Source: Arthrobacter_B sp038069765 (GTDB lineage Bacteria; Actinomycetota; Actinomycetes; Actinomycetales; Micrococcaceae). Taken from it: DNA of 64,000 bases. This document shows, piece after piece, positions 26,408 to 35,120 of the stretch (the first letter of the stretch is position 1; every line of letters begins with the position of its first letter). The notes beneath the pieces are model-generated. The model saw only the letters and a list, made by a program, of their open reading frames with translations, was not told the DNA's origin and did no database searches. Location: assembly GCF_038069765.1 (NCBI RefSeq), contig NZ_JBBPFS010000001.1, positions 716,173-780,172 on the forward strand, in the 5' to 3' direction. The position numbers and the translations under genes are program-made.

Positions 26408-27972
26408 TGGCGTTCCTTGTCTGTCGCGTCGGCAGGAGTCCTGGCGTCGCGGGTCATGTACTGCATGAGGTATTCGGCGCTGGCTTTTTCCCGCGGGACG
26501 TCTGCGGTGATGCGGCCTTCGGCCAGGGTGTAGATGCGGTCGCAGATTCCCAGCAGCTCCGGCAGCTCGGAGGAGATCACGATGACCGCCTTACCCTGGT
26601 CCGCCAGTTCATTGATGATGGTGTAGATCTCGTACTTGGCGCCGATGTCGATCCCGCGGGTGGGCTCGTCGAGAATCAGCACGTCGGGATTGGTGTGGAT
26701 CCATTTGGACAGCACCACCTTCTGCTGGTTTCCGCCGGAGAGCTTTCCGGTCAGGGCCAGCACCGAGGGTGCCTTGATGTTCATGCTGGTCCGGTACTTT
26801 TCCGCCGTCAGGTGTTCCCGGTACGGGTCCACCCAGCCGCGGACGGAGAGCCTGTTCAGGCTGGAAACGGAGATGTTGCGGCGAATGTCCTCAATGAGGT
26901 TCAGCCCGTACCGCTTGCGGTCCTCCGTGGCATAGGCCAGTCCGTGCGCGATGGCCTGGCCGACGTTCTTCATGGTGATCTCGCGGCCGTTCTTGTACAC
27001 GCGGCCGCTGATGTTGTGGCCGTAGCTGCGGCCGAAGACGCTCATGGCCAGTTCGGTGCGCCCGGCTCCCATCAGCCCGGCGATCCCTACGATTTCGCCC
27101 GCCCGCACGTTCAGGTTGGCGTTGGTGACAACCTTGCGGGAGCGGTCCAGCGGGTGATGCACCGTCCAGTCCTCGATGCGCAGCACTTCCTCGCCGATGA
27201 CCGGGGTGTGCTCCGGGTAACGGCTGTCGAGGTCGCGGCCCACCATGCCGCGGATGATGCGCTCCTCGGAAATTTCGTCCGCCTGCATGTCCAGCGTCTC
27301 GATGGTGCGTCCGTCGCGGATGATGGTGACGGCGTCGGCGATCGACTTAATCTCGTTGAGTTTGTGGCTGATGATGATGCAGGTGATGCCGTCCCGGCGC
27401 AGGTCCTTGATCAGCCCGAGCAGGTGCTCGGAGTCTTCATCGTTCAGGGCGGCCGTGGGCTCGTCGAGGATCAGGAGTTTGACCCGCTTGGACAGGGCCT
27501 TGGCGATTTCCACCAGCTGCTGCTTGCCCACGCCGATGTCCTGGATTCTGGTGGCGGGATTCTCGGCCAGGCCCACCCGTTCCAGGAGCTTCCCGGCTTC
27601 GAGGTTGGTGCGGTGCCAGTCGATGAAACCGCCCCTGGCCTGTTCGTTGCCCAGATAGATGTTCTCCGCAATGGAGAGGAACGGGCTCAGTGCCAGTTCC
27701 TGGTGGATGATCACCACACCGGCGGCTTCGGAATCCTTGATGTCCTTGTACTCCTGGAGCTCGCCCTCCAGGTAGATCCCGCCCTCATAGGTGCCGGCCG
27801 GGTAGACCCCGGAGAGGACCTTCATCAGGGTGGATTTCCCGGCGCCGTTTTCTCCGCAGATGGCGTGCACGGTGCCCTGGCGGACCTCCAGGGAGACGTC
27901 CTGGAGTGCCTTGACCCCGGGGAAAGACTTGGTGATTCCCCGCATGGAAAGAATATTCGCGTTCACGTTCAT
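26404..27972 (-). CDS. mmsA: sugar ABC transporter ATP-binding protein (MmsA/GguA type)
   Basis: The 522-residue product carries two fused ATPase domains. Domain 1 has Walker A GENGAGKST, signature IGVGKQQLVEIAKALS and Walker B LLILDEPTAAL. Domain 2 has a degenerate Walker A (GLMGAGRTEL), signature LSGGNQQKVVLSKW and LILDEPTRGID. This is the standard plan of the sugar importer family. ATG at 27972 is used here; GTG at 27966 has AAGGA at better spacing and could be the true start. A strong hairpin lies between this gene and chvE. Confidence 0.93.
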   Translation of the reverse strand: MNVNANILSMRGITKSFPGVKALQDVSLEVRQGTVHAICGENGAGKSTLMKVLSGVYPAGTYEGGIYLEGELQEYKDIKDSEAAGVVIIHQELALSPFLSIAENIYLGNEQARGGFIDWHRTNLEAGKLLERVGLAENPATRIQDIGVGKQQLVEIAKALSKRVKLLILDEPTAALNDEDSEHLLGLIKDLRRDGITCIIISHKLNEIKSIADAVTIIRDGRTIETLDMQADEISEERIIRGMVGRDLDSRYPEHTPVIGEEVLRIEDWTVHHPLDRSRKVVTNANLNVRAGEIVGIAGLMGAGRTELAMSVFGRSYGHNISGRVYKNGREITMKNVGQAIAHGLAYATEDRKRYGLNLIEDIRRNISVSSLNRLSVRGWVDPYREHLTAEKYRTSMNIKAPSVLALTGKLSGGNQQKVVLSKWIHTNPDVLILDEPTRGIDIGAKYEIYTIINELADQGKAVIVISSELPELLGICDRIYTLAEGRITADVPREKASAEYLMQYMTRDARTPADATDKERQ

Positions 27973-27988
27973 GTCCTTGCCGGCGGCG

Positions 27989-28022
27989 CCCCGCCGGCAG
28001 CCGCGTACGGCTGCCGGCGGGG
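27989..28022 (-). terminator. intercistronic hairpin between chvE and mmsA
   Basis: Arms 27989-28003 and 28008-28022 form a perfect 15-base GC-rich stem with loop CGTA. It has no T-run, so it probably acts as an attenuator or as a 3' barrier that stabilises the chvE message. Confidence 0.65.
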
Positions 28023-28042
28023 AACACCGCGGTGGTAGGGAG

Positions 28043-29173
28043 TTACTTGAGGTCGGAGGCCTCGTAGTAACCGCTGTCGACGAGGACTTCCTCGTAGTTG
28101 TCCTTGGTGACCACCATCGGGTCCAGCAGGTAGGTCGGGACGATCTTGACGTTGTTGTCGTACGTCTCCGTGTCGTTCACCTCGGGGTCTTCGCCCTTGA
28201 GCACGGCGTCAACCATCGCCACGGTCTGCTCGCCCAGTGCCCGGGTGTCCTTGAAGATGGTGGAGTACTGCTGGTTGTCCATGATGGACTTCACCGAGGC
28301 GGCCTCGGCGTCCTGGCCCGTGATGACCGGCAGGGCATCGGCGGAGTAGCCGGATCCGGTGAGGGCGGAGATGATGCCCAGCGAGATGCCGTCGTACGGG
28401 GACAGCACGCCGTCGACCTTTTCGCCGCCCGAGTAGGTGCTGGCGATCAGGTTCTGCATGCGCTTCTGGGCGGTGGCCGGGTCCCAGCGCAGAGTCGCGA
28501 TCTGCGTGAAGCCGGTCTGTCCGCTCTGGACCACGAGGGTGCCCTTGTCGATGTAGGGCTGCAGGGTGTCCATGGCGCCGTCGTAGAAGAAGTTGGCGTT
28601 GTTGTCGTCCGGGCTGCCGGCGAAGAGTTCAATGTTCTTCGGTTCGGTGGCACCGGTGTCCTTGCCCTCGGCGTCGAGGATGCCCAGGCCGGTCAGCAGC
28701 GAGGTGGCCTGCTGGACCCCCACGGTGTAGTTGTCGAAGGTCGTGTAGTAGTCCACGTTTTCGTTGCCCGTGATCAGTCGGTCGTAAGCGATGACCTTGA
28801 TGCCGGCAGCTGCTGCGTTGTCCAGCTGGTCACTCAGCGCGGTGCCGTCGATGGCGGCGATAACCAGGACCTTGGCGCCCTTGGTGATCATGTTGGAGAC
28901 CTGCTGGACCTGGGTGGGAATGTCGTCGTCGGCGTATTCCAGCGTGGTGTCGTACCCGAGGTCTTCGAGCTCGGCCTTGATGGAGTCGCCGTCCTTGATC
29001 CAGCGCTCGGAAGTCTTGGTGGGCATTGCGATGCCCACCAGCGCACCTGCGTTGTCGCCGGACTCGGCGGAATCGGAATCAGCGCCGCCGCGGCCCGAGC
29101 CGGAGCCGCAGCCTGCAACGGAGACGGCCAGGATACCGGCAGTCACGCTGAGAAGGAGTTTACGGATTTTCAC
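28043..29173 (-). CDS. chvE: sugar ABC transporter substrate-binding lipoprotein (ChvE type)
   Basis: This is the extracytoplasmic sugar receptor of the importer. The 376-residue product has a lipoprotein signal (MKIRKLLLSVTAGILAVSVAGC, Cys22), a Gly/Ser-rich tether, then a type I periplasmic-binding fold: LVGIAMPTKTSERWIKDGDSIK, ITGNENVDYYTTFDNYTVG and VITGQDAEAASVKSIMDNQQYS. It is the first gene of the operon; a LacI-type operator lies upstream. Confidence 0.94.
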   Translation of the reverse strand: MKIRKLLLSVTAGILAVSVAGCGSGSGRGGADSDSAESGDNAGALVGIAMPTKTSERWIKDGDSIKAELEDLGYDTTLEYADDDIPTQVQQVSNMITKGAKVLVIAAIDGTALSDQLDNAAAAGIKVIAYDRLITGNENVDYYTTFDNYTVGVQQATSLLTGLGILDAEGKDTGATEPKNIELFAGSPDDNNANFFYDGAMDTLQPYIDKGTLVVQSGQTGFTQIATLRWDPATAQKRMQNLIASTYSGGEKVDGVLSPYDGISLGIISALTGSGYSADALPVITGQDAEAASVKSIMDNQQYSTIFKDTRALGEQTVAMVDAVLKGEDPEVNDTETYDNNVKIVPTYLLDPMVVTKDNYEEVLVDSGYYEASDLK

Positions 29174-29289
29174 GAAGGAGCCCTTTCGGTGGACATCTTT
29201 GTCTAGCGGAGAAACTGCCGGTCCGCGCGCGCTGTGCCGCCCCGCCGCGCACCGGCAAGATCGAGGGTGAGAAGTGCATCACATAGCCA

Positions 29290-29303
29290 TGTGAGCGCTA
29301 ACA
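29290..29303 (-). promoter_or_regulatory. LacI/GalR-family operator upstream of chvE
   Basis: On the minus strand it reads TGTTAGCGCTCACA, close to the LacI-family consensus TGTTAGCGCTAACA, with the central AGCGCT intact. It lies 117 bases before the chvE start, in the only gap of the region. No LacI-type gene is present in the window, so the regulator is encoded elsewhere. Confidence 0.6.
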
Positions 29304-29377
29304 TTATGGCTCCTGCCGCATGCCGGTTGTCAATTCCGCGACCTTCCGAGACCGGGAGGCCGCGTTCCGGGCCCGAG

Positions 29378-30613
29378 CTAGCGCAGCAGTTCCGCGCGAA
29401 TCGCGGCCACCCCGGTCAGCGTTTCTTCGAAAGAGGTGGACAGCGGCGACAGGCCCAGCCTGATTCCCGACGGGTTCCGGTAGTCGGGGATGACCCCCTG
29501 TTTCCAGAGTTCGGCGGTGACGGCCTTGAACGCCGGATGGTCAACGGTGATGTGGCTGCCGCGTCTCTGCGGCTGGCGCGGGGACGCCACGACGACGCCG
29601 TGCGGCACCAGCAGGGCGTCCACCGCGGCCAGGGCGAACTCGGTGAGCGCCTCCGACTTTGCCCGGACGGCTCCGATCCCGGCCTCGGCGATCAGGGAGA
29701 CCATGTCCTGCACGGGGAGCATTCCGAGCACCGGGGGCGTGCCGGAGACCAGCCGGCGGATCCCGGGGGCCGGCGTGTAGCCCTGGGCCATGCCGAAGGG
29801 GTCCGAGCTCCCCAGCCAGCCCTGGATCGGCTGGGAGAAATCCTCCTGGTGGCGGCGGGCCACGTAGGCCCAGGCGGGCGCGCCGGGGCCGCCGTTGAGG
29901 TATTTGTAGCTGCAGCCTGCGGCGTAGTCCACGCCCCAGGCATCAAGCTCCGCCGGAACCGCGCCGGCGGAGTGGCACAGGTCCCACAGCACCAGTCCCC
30001 CGGCGTCGTGCACCGCCTTGGTAACGGCGGGAACATCGGCAAGAAAGCCCGAGCGGTAGGCCACATGGCTGAAGACGGCCAGGGCAGTCTGCGGTCCCGC
30101 GGCGGCGGCCACGGCCTCGGGGGTGATGCCGCCGTCGTAGTCGGCCGGAACCCAGCGCAGCGTCAGCCCGCACTCCTGCGCAATGCCCTCCATGACGTAC
30201 CGGTCGGTGGGGAAGTTATCCGCATCCAGGAGGATTTCCGTCCGCCCGGGCCGGGCCGCAGCGGCAGCCCGGCCCAGCTTGTACAGCAGGACAGTCGTCG
30301 AGTCCGCCACGATGCACTGCCCGGCGGCGGCTCCCAGCGCCACCGCGCCCAGCTCGTCGCCGAGCAGCTGCGGCAGCTCGAGCCACTGCTCGTCCCAGCC
30401 GCGGATGAGCCTGCCGCCCCACTGCTGCCGGACAAAGTCCTGCAGGTGCTCAGCGGTGGCGCGCAGGGGACGGCCCAGCGAGTTGCCGTCCAGGTACGCA
30501 CTCACCCCCTCGGCTTCCAGGAAGCGGTCCCGGAAGCGCGCCAGCGGGTCCGCTGCGTCCAGGTTCCGGGCGGTGACCAGCAAGGGGTCCAGCAACGTGT
30601 CCAGTTCAGTCAT
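29378..30613 (-). CDS. kynU: kynureninase
   Basis: This PLP enzyme cleaves kynurenine or 3-hydroxykynurenine to (hydroxy)anthranilate and alanine. The 411-residue product has the family features AYLDGNSLGRPL (about residues 40-50), HVAYRSGF, WDLCHSAGAVP with the PLP-binding Asp211, and CSYKYLNGGPG with the Schiff-base Lys237. It begins 27 bases after the MaoC-like gene on the same strand, so it is probably read from the fatty-acyl operon. No tryptophan dioxygenase or kynurenine formamidase is in the window. Confidence 0.93.
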   Translation of the reverse strand: MTELDTLLDPLLVTARNLDAADPLARFRDRFLEAEGVSAYLDGNSLGRPLRATAEHLQDFVRQQWGGRLIRGWDEQWLELPQLLGDELGAVALGAAAGQCIVADSTTVLLYKLGRAAAAARPGRTEILLDADNFPTDRYVMEGIAQECGLTLRWVPADYDGGITPEAVAAAAGPQTALAVFSHVAYRSGFLADVPAVTKAVHDAGGLVLWDLCHSAGAVPAELDAWGVDYAAGCSYKYLNGGPGAPAWAYVARRHQEDFSQPIQGWLGSSDPFGMAQGYTPAPGIRRLVSGTPPVLGMLPVQDMVSLIAEAGIGAVRAKSEALTEFALAAVDALLVPHGVVVASPRQPQRRGSHITVDHPAFKAVTAELWKQGVIPDYRNPSGIRLGLSPLSTSFEETLTGVAAIRAELLR

Positions 30614-30640
30614 GTGGGCACCCTAACAGCCGCTGAGGGC

Positions 30641-31540
30641 CTACTCCGGCAGCGCCCGCACGGCGCCGGCGAAGTGGCGGCGAAGGGAACGCTGGTTCCA
30701 GCCCACAAACGTGGAGCCCGAATACCCGTCCTCCCCCTCCGTGTCCGAAATTGACAGCGACACGGCAGCCGGCAGGAACACCGGGGAGTCGAAGTCGATG
30801 GACCACTCGTAGGGCTCCTGCCGGTTCTGTACGATGTCGGCAACCACCCGCGAGGCCAGATACATGCCGTGTGCCAGTGACCGTTTCTGGCCCAGCGCCT
30901 TGGCCGATAGCCGGCTGAGGTGGATGGGGTTGAAATCGCCGGACACCATGGCATAGTTGCGGCCGGCGTCGGCCCCCAGGCGCCACAGCGCGGTGGGCTG
31001 GGGAGGCACGAAGTCGGGACGGGGCGCGCGGGCATCGGGCCGGTCAAAACGCGGCAGGAAGACACCCTTGGCCAGGTAGGTGGACCGTCCGCGCCACACG
31101 ACGGAGCCTCCCGCGCTGACCTCCGCGACCAGCTCCACTGAAGTGCCGGCGCGGTGCCCCGCCAGGTTCTCCGCCCAGGCGGTGACGGTGAGCGGTTCGG
31201 TGTAGTGGATCGGCCTCAGATGCTCCGTGTTGTTCCGCAGATGCACCATCCCCAGCAGCGGCAGCGGAAAGTCGTCCCTGGACATCAGGCTCATGGCCAC
31301 CGGAAAGGCAAACGTGTGCACAAAACCGGAGGGCAGGTAGTCGGAGGCACTGTGCTGCACCAGCCGCTGGAAGTCCGCCAGCCGTTCCAGGTCGACCCGG
31401 GCATCGAGCACCGTGTGGCGGGCGGCAGGAAGCGTTTGCGGTGCCTGCGCGGAGGAAAGGCGTGCCTTGGCCGCCGAGCCGAGGGCGCCGACGTAGAGCT
31501 TTCCCAGTGTGGGGATCTCGGTGAGCTGGGTGTCGGTCAT
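30641..31540 (-). CDS. MaoC-like acyl-CoA/ACP dehydratase (HtdX type)
   Basis: This double-hotdog hydratase of 299 residues resembles mycobacterial HtdX. The C-terminal half has the hydratase-2 motif YAMVSGDFNPIHLS with the Asp/His pair, then RSLAHGMYLASRVV. The N-terminal half is the degenerate hotdog. It should convert 3-hydroxyacyl to 2-enoyl thioesters or the reverse. Its ATG overlaps the stop of the reductase gene by four bases. The order with the FabG4-like reductase matches Rv0241c-Rv0242c. Confidence 0.9.
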   Translation of the reverse strand: MTDTQLTEIPTLGKLYVGALGSAAKARLSSAQAPQTLPAARHTVLDARVDLERLADFQRLVQHSASDYLPSGFVHTFAFPVAMSLMSRDDFPLPLLGMVHLRNNTEHLRPIHYTEPLTVTAWAENLAGHRAGTSVELVAEVSAGGSVVWRGRSTYLAKGVFLPRFDRPDARAPRPDFVPPQPTALWRLGADAGRNYAMVSGDFNPIHLSRLSAKALGQKRSLAHGMYLASRVVADIVQNRQEPYEWSIDFDSPVFLPAAVSLSISDTEGEDGYSGSTFVGWNQRSLRRHFAGAVRALPE

Positions 31541-32877
31541 GCCCCCACCATGTTCTGTCCGCAGACCCGGACAACCTGTCCGTTGACCCCGGCGGCCGCA
31601 TCCGAAGCCAGGAAGGAAATGGTCTCGGCGACGTCGACAGGCAGTCCGCCCTGCTGCAGGCTGCTCAGGCGGCGGGCCACCTGGCGGGTCAGGGCCGGAA
31701 TTGCCGCGGTCATGTCGGTTTCAATAAAACCGGGCGCGACGGCGTTGATGGACCCGCCGCGCGGTGCCATCAGCGGCGCCGTTGCCCGGACCATGCCGAT
31801 GACTCCGCCCTTGGATGCTGCGTAGTTGGTCTGGCCGCGGTTGCCGGCGATGCCGCTGGTGGAAGCCAGCGAAACGATCCGCCCCTCGGCGCTGAAGGTG
31901 TCCGAGGCGAGCAGGGTCCGGTTCATCTTCAGCTGGGAGGCGATATTGACGGCAATGACGGACTGCCACCGGGATTCATCCATGTTCGCCAGCAGCTTGT
32001 CGCGGGTGATGCCGGCGTTGTGGATGACGATGTCCAGGTGCCCGTAGCGTTCCCTGGCGTGGGCCAGGATGCGGTCGGCGGCGTCGTCGCGGGTGATGTC
32101 CACCTGCAGGGCGGTGCCGGAAATCTCGTTGGCGACCCGGGCGAGCTGCTCGCCCGCTGCAGGTACGTCGACCACAATCACGGTGGCGCCGTCGCGGTGC
32201 AGGATCCTGGCGATCGCGGCGCCGATCCCCCGTGCCGCACCGGTCACTACGGCCACCTTGCCGGCCAGCGGCGCGTTCCAATCCGCCGGCAGCGAGCCGG
32301 CGTCGGAGCCGACGGTGATGAACTGTCCGCTGACGTAGGCGCTCTTGCCCGACAGCAGGAACCGCAGCGCCGCCGCCGCGCCCGGAGCCGTGGCCTGCAC
32401 TCCGTTGGCCAGGACAATGCCGTTAGCCGTGGCACCGCCGCGCAGTTCGTGGGCGATGGAACGGAGCAGACCGTCCACTCCCTGCCGTGCCGCAGCAGCC
32501 TCGGGCTCCTGCGCTTCGGCTGCGGGACGGGACACCGTGACGACGCGTCCGCCCGGGGCGAGGTCGCGCAGGGCCGCACCCGCGGCCAGGGTTGCGTCCC
32601 CCAGGTCCTCCGGGGCCGCTGCGGCATCAAGGACCAGCAGGATCGCTCCGAGCTTCTCCTTGGGGGTGGCGTGCCTGCGGACGTCCTGGTCCCAGCCCAG
32701 CAGCAGCTGGGAGAGCGCGTCCGCTGCTTCGCCCTTGCCCAGGACCAGGACGGGTCCGGGGACCAGGGGCTTGGCCGGGTCGAAGCGCCGCAGGATCGAC
32801 GGGCGCGGCAGTCCCAGCTTCTTGGCAATTTCCTTGGTGATGCCGGTGTTCACGAGGTTCAGGTACGCGTCATTCAT
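31537..32877 (-). CDS. 3-oxoacyl-(ACP) reductase, high-molecular-weight FabG4 type
   Basis: The 446-residue product has an N-terminal flavodoxin-like domain without cofactor (about residues 1-195) and a C-terminal SDR domain. The SDR shows TGAARGIG (212-219), HNAG (286-289), and the catalytic Ser339, Tyr352 and Lys356 in NYAASK. This is the plan of mycobacterial FabG4, an NADH-linked 3-ketoacyl-CoA reductase. It sits two bases after the thiolase stop, and thiolase, reductase and dehydratase together make a reversible fatty-acyl cycle. Confidence 0.93.
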   Translation of the reverse strand: MNDAYLNLVNTGITKEIAKKLGLPRPSILRRFDPAKPLVPGPVLVLGKGEAADALSQLLLGWDQDVRRHATPKEKLGAILLVLDAAAAPEDLGDATLAAGAALRDLAPGGRVVTVSRPAAEAQEPEAAAARQGVDGLLRSIAHELRGGATANGIVLANGVQATAPGAAAALRFLLSGKSAYVSGQFITVGSDAGSLPADWNAPLAGKVAVVTGAARGIGAAIARILHRDGATVIVVDVPAAGEQLARVANEISGTALQVDITRDDAADRILAHARERYGHLDIVIHNAGITRDKLLANMDESRWQSVIAVNIASQLKMNRTLLASDTFSAEGRIVSLASTSGIAGNRGQTNYAASKGGVIGMVRATAPLMAPRGGSINAVAPGFIETDMTAAIPALTRQVARRLSSLQQGGLPVDVAETISFLASDAAAGVNGQVVRVCGQNMVGA

Positions 32878-32879
32878 GA

Positions 32880-34217
32880 TTAGCGCGCCTCGAGGATCGC
32901 AACGAGGCCCTGGCCGCCGGCAGCGCAGATGGAGATCAGGCCGCGGCCCGACCCCTTCTCGTGCAGCATCTTCGCCAGCGAAGCGACGATGCGCCCGCCT
33001 GTGGCGGCAAAGGGGTGGCCGGCGGCAAGCGAGGAGCCGTTGACGTTGAGCTTGGAGCGGTCGACGGTTCCGAGCGGACCTTCCAGCCCCAGCCGGGTGC
33101 GGCAGAACTCGTCGTCCTCCCAGGCGGCCAGCGTGCTGAGCACGGTGCCGGCGAAGGCTTCGTGGATTTCGAAGAAATCAAAGTCATCCAGGGTGAGGCC
33201 GTTGCGGGCCAGCAGGCGCGGAACAGCGAAGGCCGGAGCCATGAGCAGCCCGTCCTTCCCATGGACGAAGTCGACGGCGCCGGCTTCAGCGTCCACGATG
33301 TTCGCCAGCATCGGCAGGTCGTGTTCCCGGGCATAGTCTTCGGAGCCCAGCAGCACCACGGAAGCGCCGTCAGTGAGCGGCGTGGAGTTGCCTGCGGTCA
33401 TGGTGGCTTCATCGCCGAGGCTGCGCCCGAACGCGGGCTTCAGCTTGCCCAGCTTCTCCATGGTGGTGTCCGGGCGCAGGTTGGCGTCGCGGGAGAGGCC
33501 GCGGTAGGGGGTGACCAAATCATCGAAAAAGCCGCGGTCGTAGGCTGCGGCCATGTTGCGGTGGCTGGCCAGGGCCAGTTCGTCCTGCGCTTCACGGGTG
33601 ATTTTCCACTGGGCCGTGGTGAGGGCCTGGTGTTCGCCCATGGACAGCCCGGTCCGCGGCTCCCCGGTGGACGGTGCGTTCGGGGACAGATCCTTGGGGC
33701 GGATCTTGGCGACGGCGGCCAGCTTCTGCTTGGACGTCTTGGCCCGGGACAGGTCCAGCAGTGCCCGGCGGAGGCCTTCGCTGACGGCAATGGGGGCGTC
33801 GGAGGCGGAATCGACACCGCCGGCGACGGCCGACTCGAGCTGTCCGAGCTTGATCTTGTTCGCCAGGCTGATGACGGTCTCCAGGCCGGTGGCGCAGGCC
33901 TGCTGCACGTCGTAGGCGGGGGTCTCCGGCGACAGTGCCGATCCCAGCACCGCCTCGCGGGTGAGGTTGAAGTCCCGGGAGTGCTTCAGGACCGCGCCGC
34001 CGGCTACTTCGCCGATGCGCTCGCCCTGCAGCCCGAACCTGGCAACGAGCCCGTCAAGCGCTGCGGTCAGCATGTCCTGGTTGGAGCTGTAGGTGTACTT
34101 TCCGCCGGAGCGGGCAAAGGGGATCCGGTTTCCGCCGATAACAACGGCCTTGCGGACGGCGGGAGCAGGGGTGGTTCCGCCGGTTGCCGCGCGTTCGGCC
34201 TGGGGCTGTTCAGCCAT
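32880..34217 (-). CDS. acetyl-CoA C-acyltransferase (FadI/FadA2-like thiolase)
   Basis: This thiolase of 445 residues cleaves or forms 3-ketoacyl-CoA. The nucleophile Cys is in YDVQQACATGLETV, the His is in GSSLAAGHPFAATGGR and the second Cys is in SICAAGGQG. ATG at 34217 was chosen because AAGGAG precedes it; a longer frame to 34361 would run across the TetR promoter. It is the first gene of an operon with the reductase, dehydratase and probably kynU. Confidence 0.93.
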   Translation of the reverse strand: MAEQPQAERAATGGTTPAPAVRKAVVIGGNRIPFARSGGKYTYSSNQDMLTAALDGLVARFGLQGERIGEVAGGAVLKHSRDFNLTREAVLGSALSPETPAYDVQQACATGLETVISLANKIKLGQLESAVAGGVDSASDAPIAVSEGLRRALLDLSRAKTSKQKLAAVAKIRPKDLSPNAPSTGEPRTGLSMGEHQALTTAQWKITREAQDELALASHRNMAAAYDRGFFDDLVTPYRGLSRDANLRPDTTMEKLGKLKPAFGRSLGDEATMTAGNSTPLTDGASVVLLGSEDYAREHDLPMLANIVDAEAGAVDFVHGKDGLLMAPAFAVPRLLARNGLTLDDFDFFEIHEAFAGTVLSTLAAWEDDEFCRTRLGLEGPLGTVDRSKLNVNGSSLAAGHPFAATGGRIVASLAKMLHEKGSGRGLISICAAGGQGLVAILEAR

Positions 34218-34270
34218 GGTTCTGTTCTCCTTGGAAGAAATGCAAAATGTGAGGGGAGTTACTGCAACCC

Positions 34271-34294
34271 AGCGTACCTGATACGCTGAGTATC
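34271..34294. promoter_or_regulatory. overlapping inverted repeats, probable TetR operator
   Basis: Two inverted repeats overlap here: agcgta-N5-tacgct and gatac-N5-gtatc. They abut the GTG of the TetR gene and lie 54 bases before the thiolase start. The box TACGCT (34282-34287), seven bases before GTG 34295, can serve as the -10 of a leaderless TetR message, so repressor binding would block its own promoter. Confidence 0.6.
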
Positions 34295-35002
34295 GTGAAC
34301 ACTGCTCTGCAAGACCCCTCCTCCTCAACACCGGCGTCTTCCCCGGATCGCTCCCCCGCACCCTCGGACGGCCGGTCCCTGCGCTGGGAGGCCCACCGCA
34401 CGGAACGCCGCGTCGACCTGATCAAAGCCGCACGCCGCGCCGTCCATACCCTCGGCGCGGGTGCCTCCATGGAGGAGATTGCCGCAGCATCCGGAACCTC
34501 GAAGTCCGTGTACTACCGCTACTTCGGGGACAAAGCCGGGCTGCAGCAGGCCATGGGAGACATTGTGCTGTCACAGATGCAGGACAAGATCCTGGCCGCG
34601 GGCCGCACCGCCGAGTCACCCCGCGCCGGACTGCAGGCAATGGTCTCCGCCTATCTCCAAATGGCGCAGACGTCGCCCAACGTCTATGCCTTCGTCACCG
34701 CGGGAGAGGCAACGGGCACCACCGAACCCCGGTTTGCGGAGAGCTTGTCCTCCTTCTTCGAGGCCATCACGGGCATGATGGACCGCGCCATGCGGGCCTA
34801 TCTGGACAGCGGTTCCACTGCCCCGAAGCTGGGCGTCGCCGCCGACTTCTGGCCGACGGCGGCCCTGGGCATGGTCCGCGCCGCCGGTGAGAGGTGGCTG
34901 GCCGCGGAACCGGGGCCGGACAAACCCAGCGAGGCCGAGATGACCCGGCAGCTCACCGTCTGGCTTTTTGACGGCATCGGCTACGAGCCGGGCCCCGCAT
35001 GA
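34295..35002 (+). CDS. TetR-family transcriptional regulator
   Basis: The 235-residue product has a disordered N-terminal stretch rich in Ser and Pro, then the TetR helix-turn-helix (about residues 38-80) with AARRAVHTLGAGASMEEIAA and the recognition helix SGTSKSVYYRYFGDKAGLQQ, and a helical ligand domain. The start is GTG with no ribosome site, so the mRNA is probably leaderless. It stands between the thiolase operon and the acyl-CoA oxidase gene, which suggests a fatty-acyl-CoA-responsive repressor of both. Confidence 0.92.
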   Translation: MNTALQDPSSSTPASSPDRSPAPSDGRSLRWEAHRTERRVDLIKAARRAVHTLGAGASMEEIAAASGTSKSVYYRYFGDKAGLQQAMGDIVLSQMQDKILAAGRTAESPRAGLQAMVSAYLQMAQTSPNVYAFVTAGEATGTTEPRFAESLSSFFEAITGMMDRAMRAYLDSGSTAPKLGVAADFWPTAALGMVRAAGERWLAAEPGPDKPSEAEMTRQLTVWLFDGIGYEPGPA

Positions 35003-35120
35003 GCCCCCGGCCCGCTCCCCTGCTGCTATTCGCCGGCGCCCGCAAAGCCCGGCCAACCCGTTCCATCCGCCCGACCAGAAGCATCCACCGCTCTCACAGC
35101 CACAACGAGAAGGACACGCA

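Noticed and set aside
26407..28038. 543-codon open frame on the plus strand
   Set aside because: It mirrors the mmsA gene on the other strand and shows no family features.
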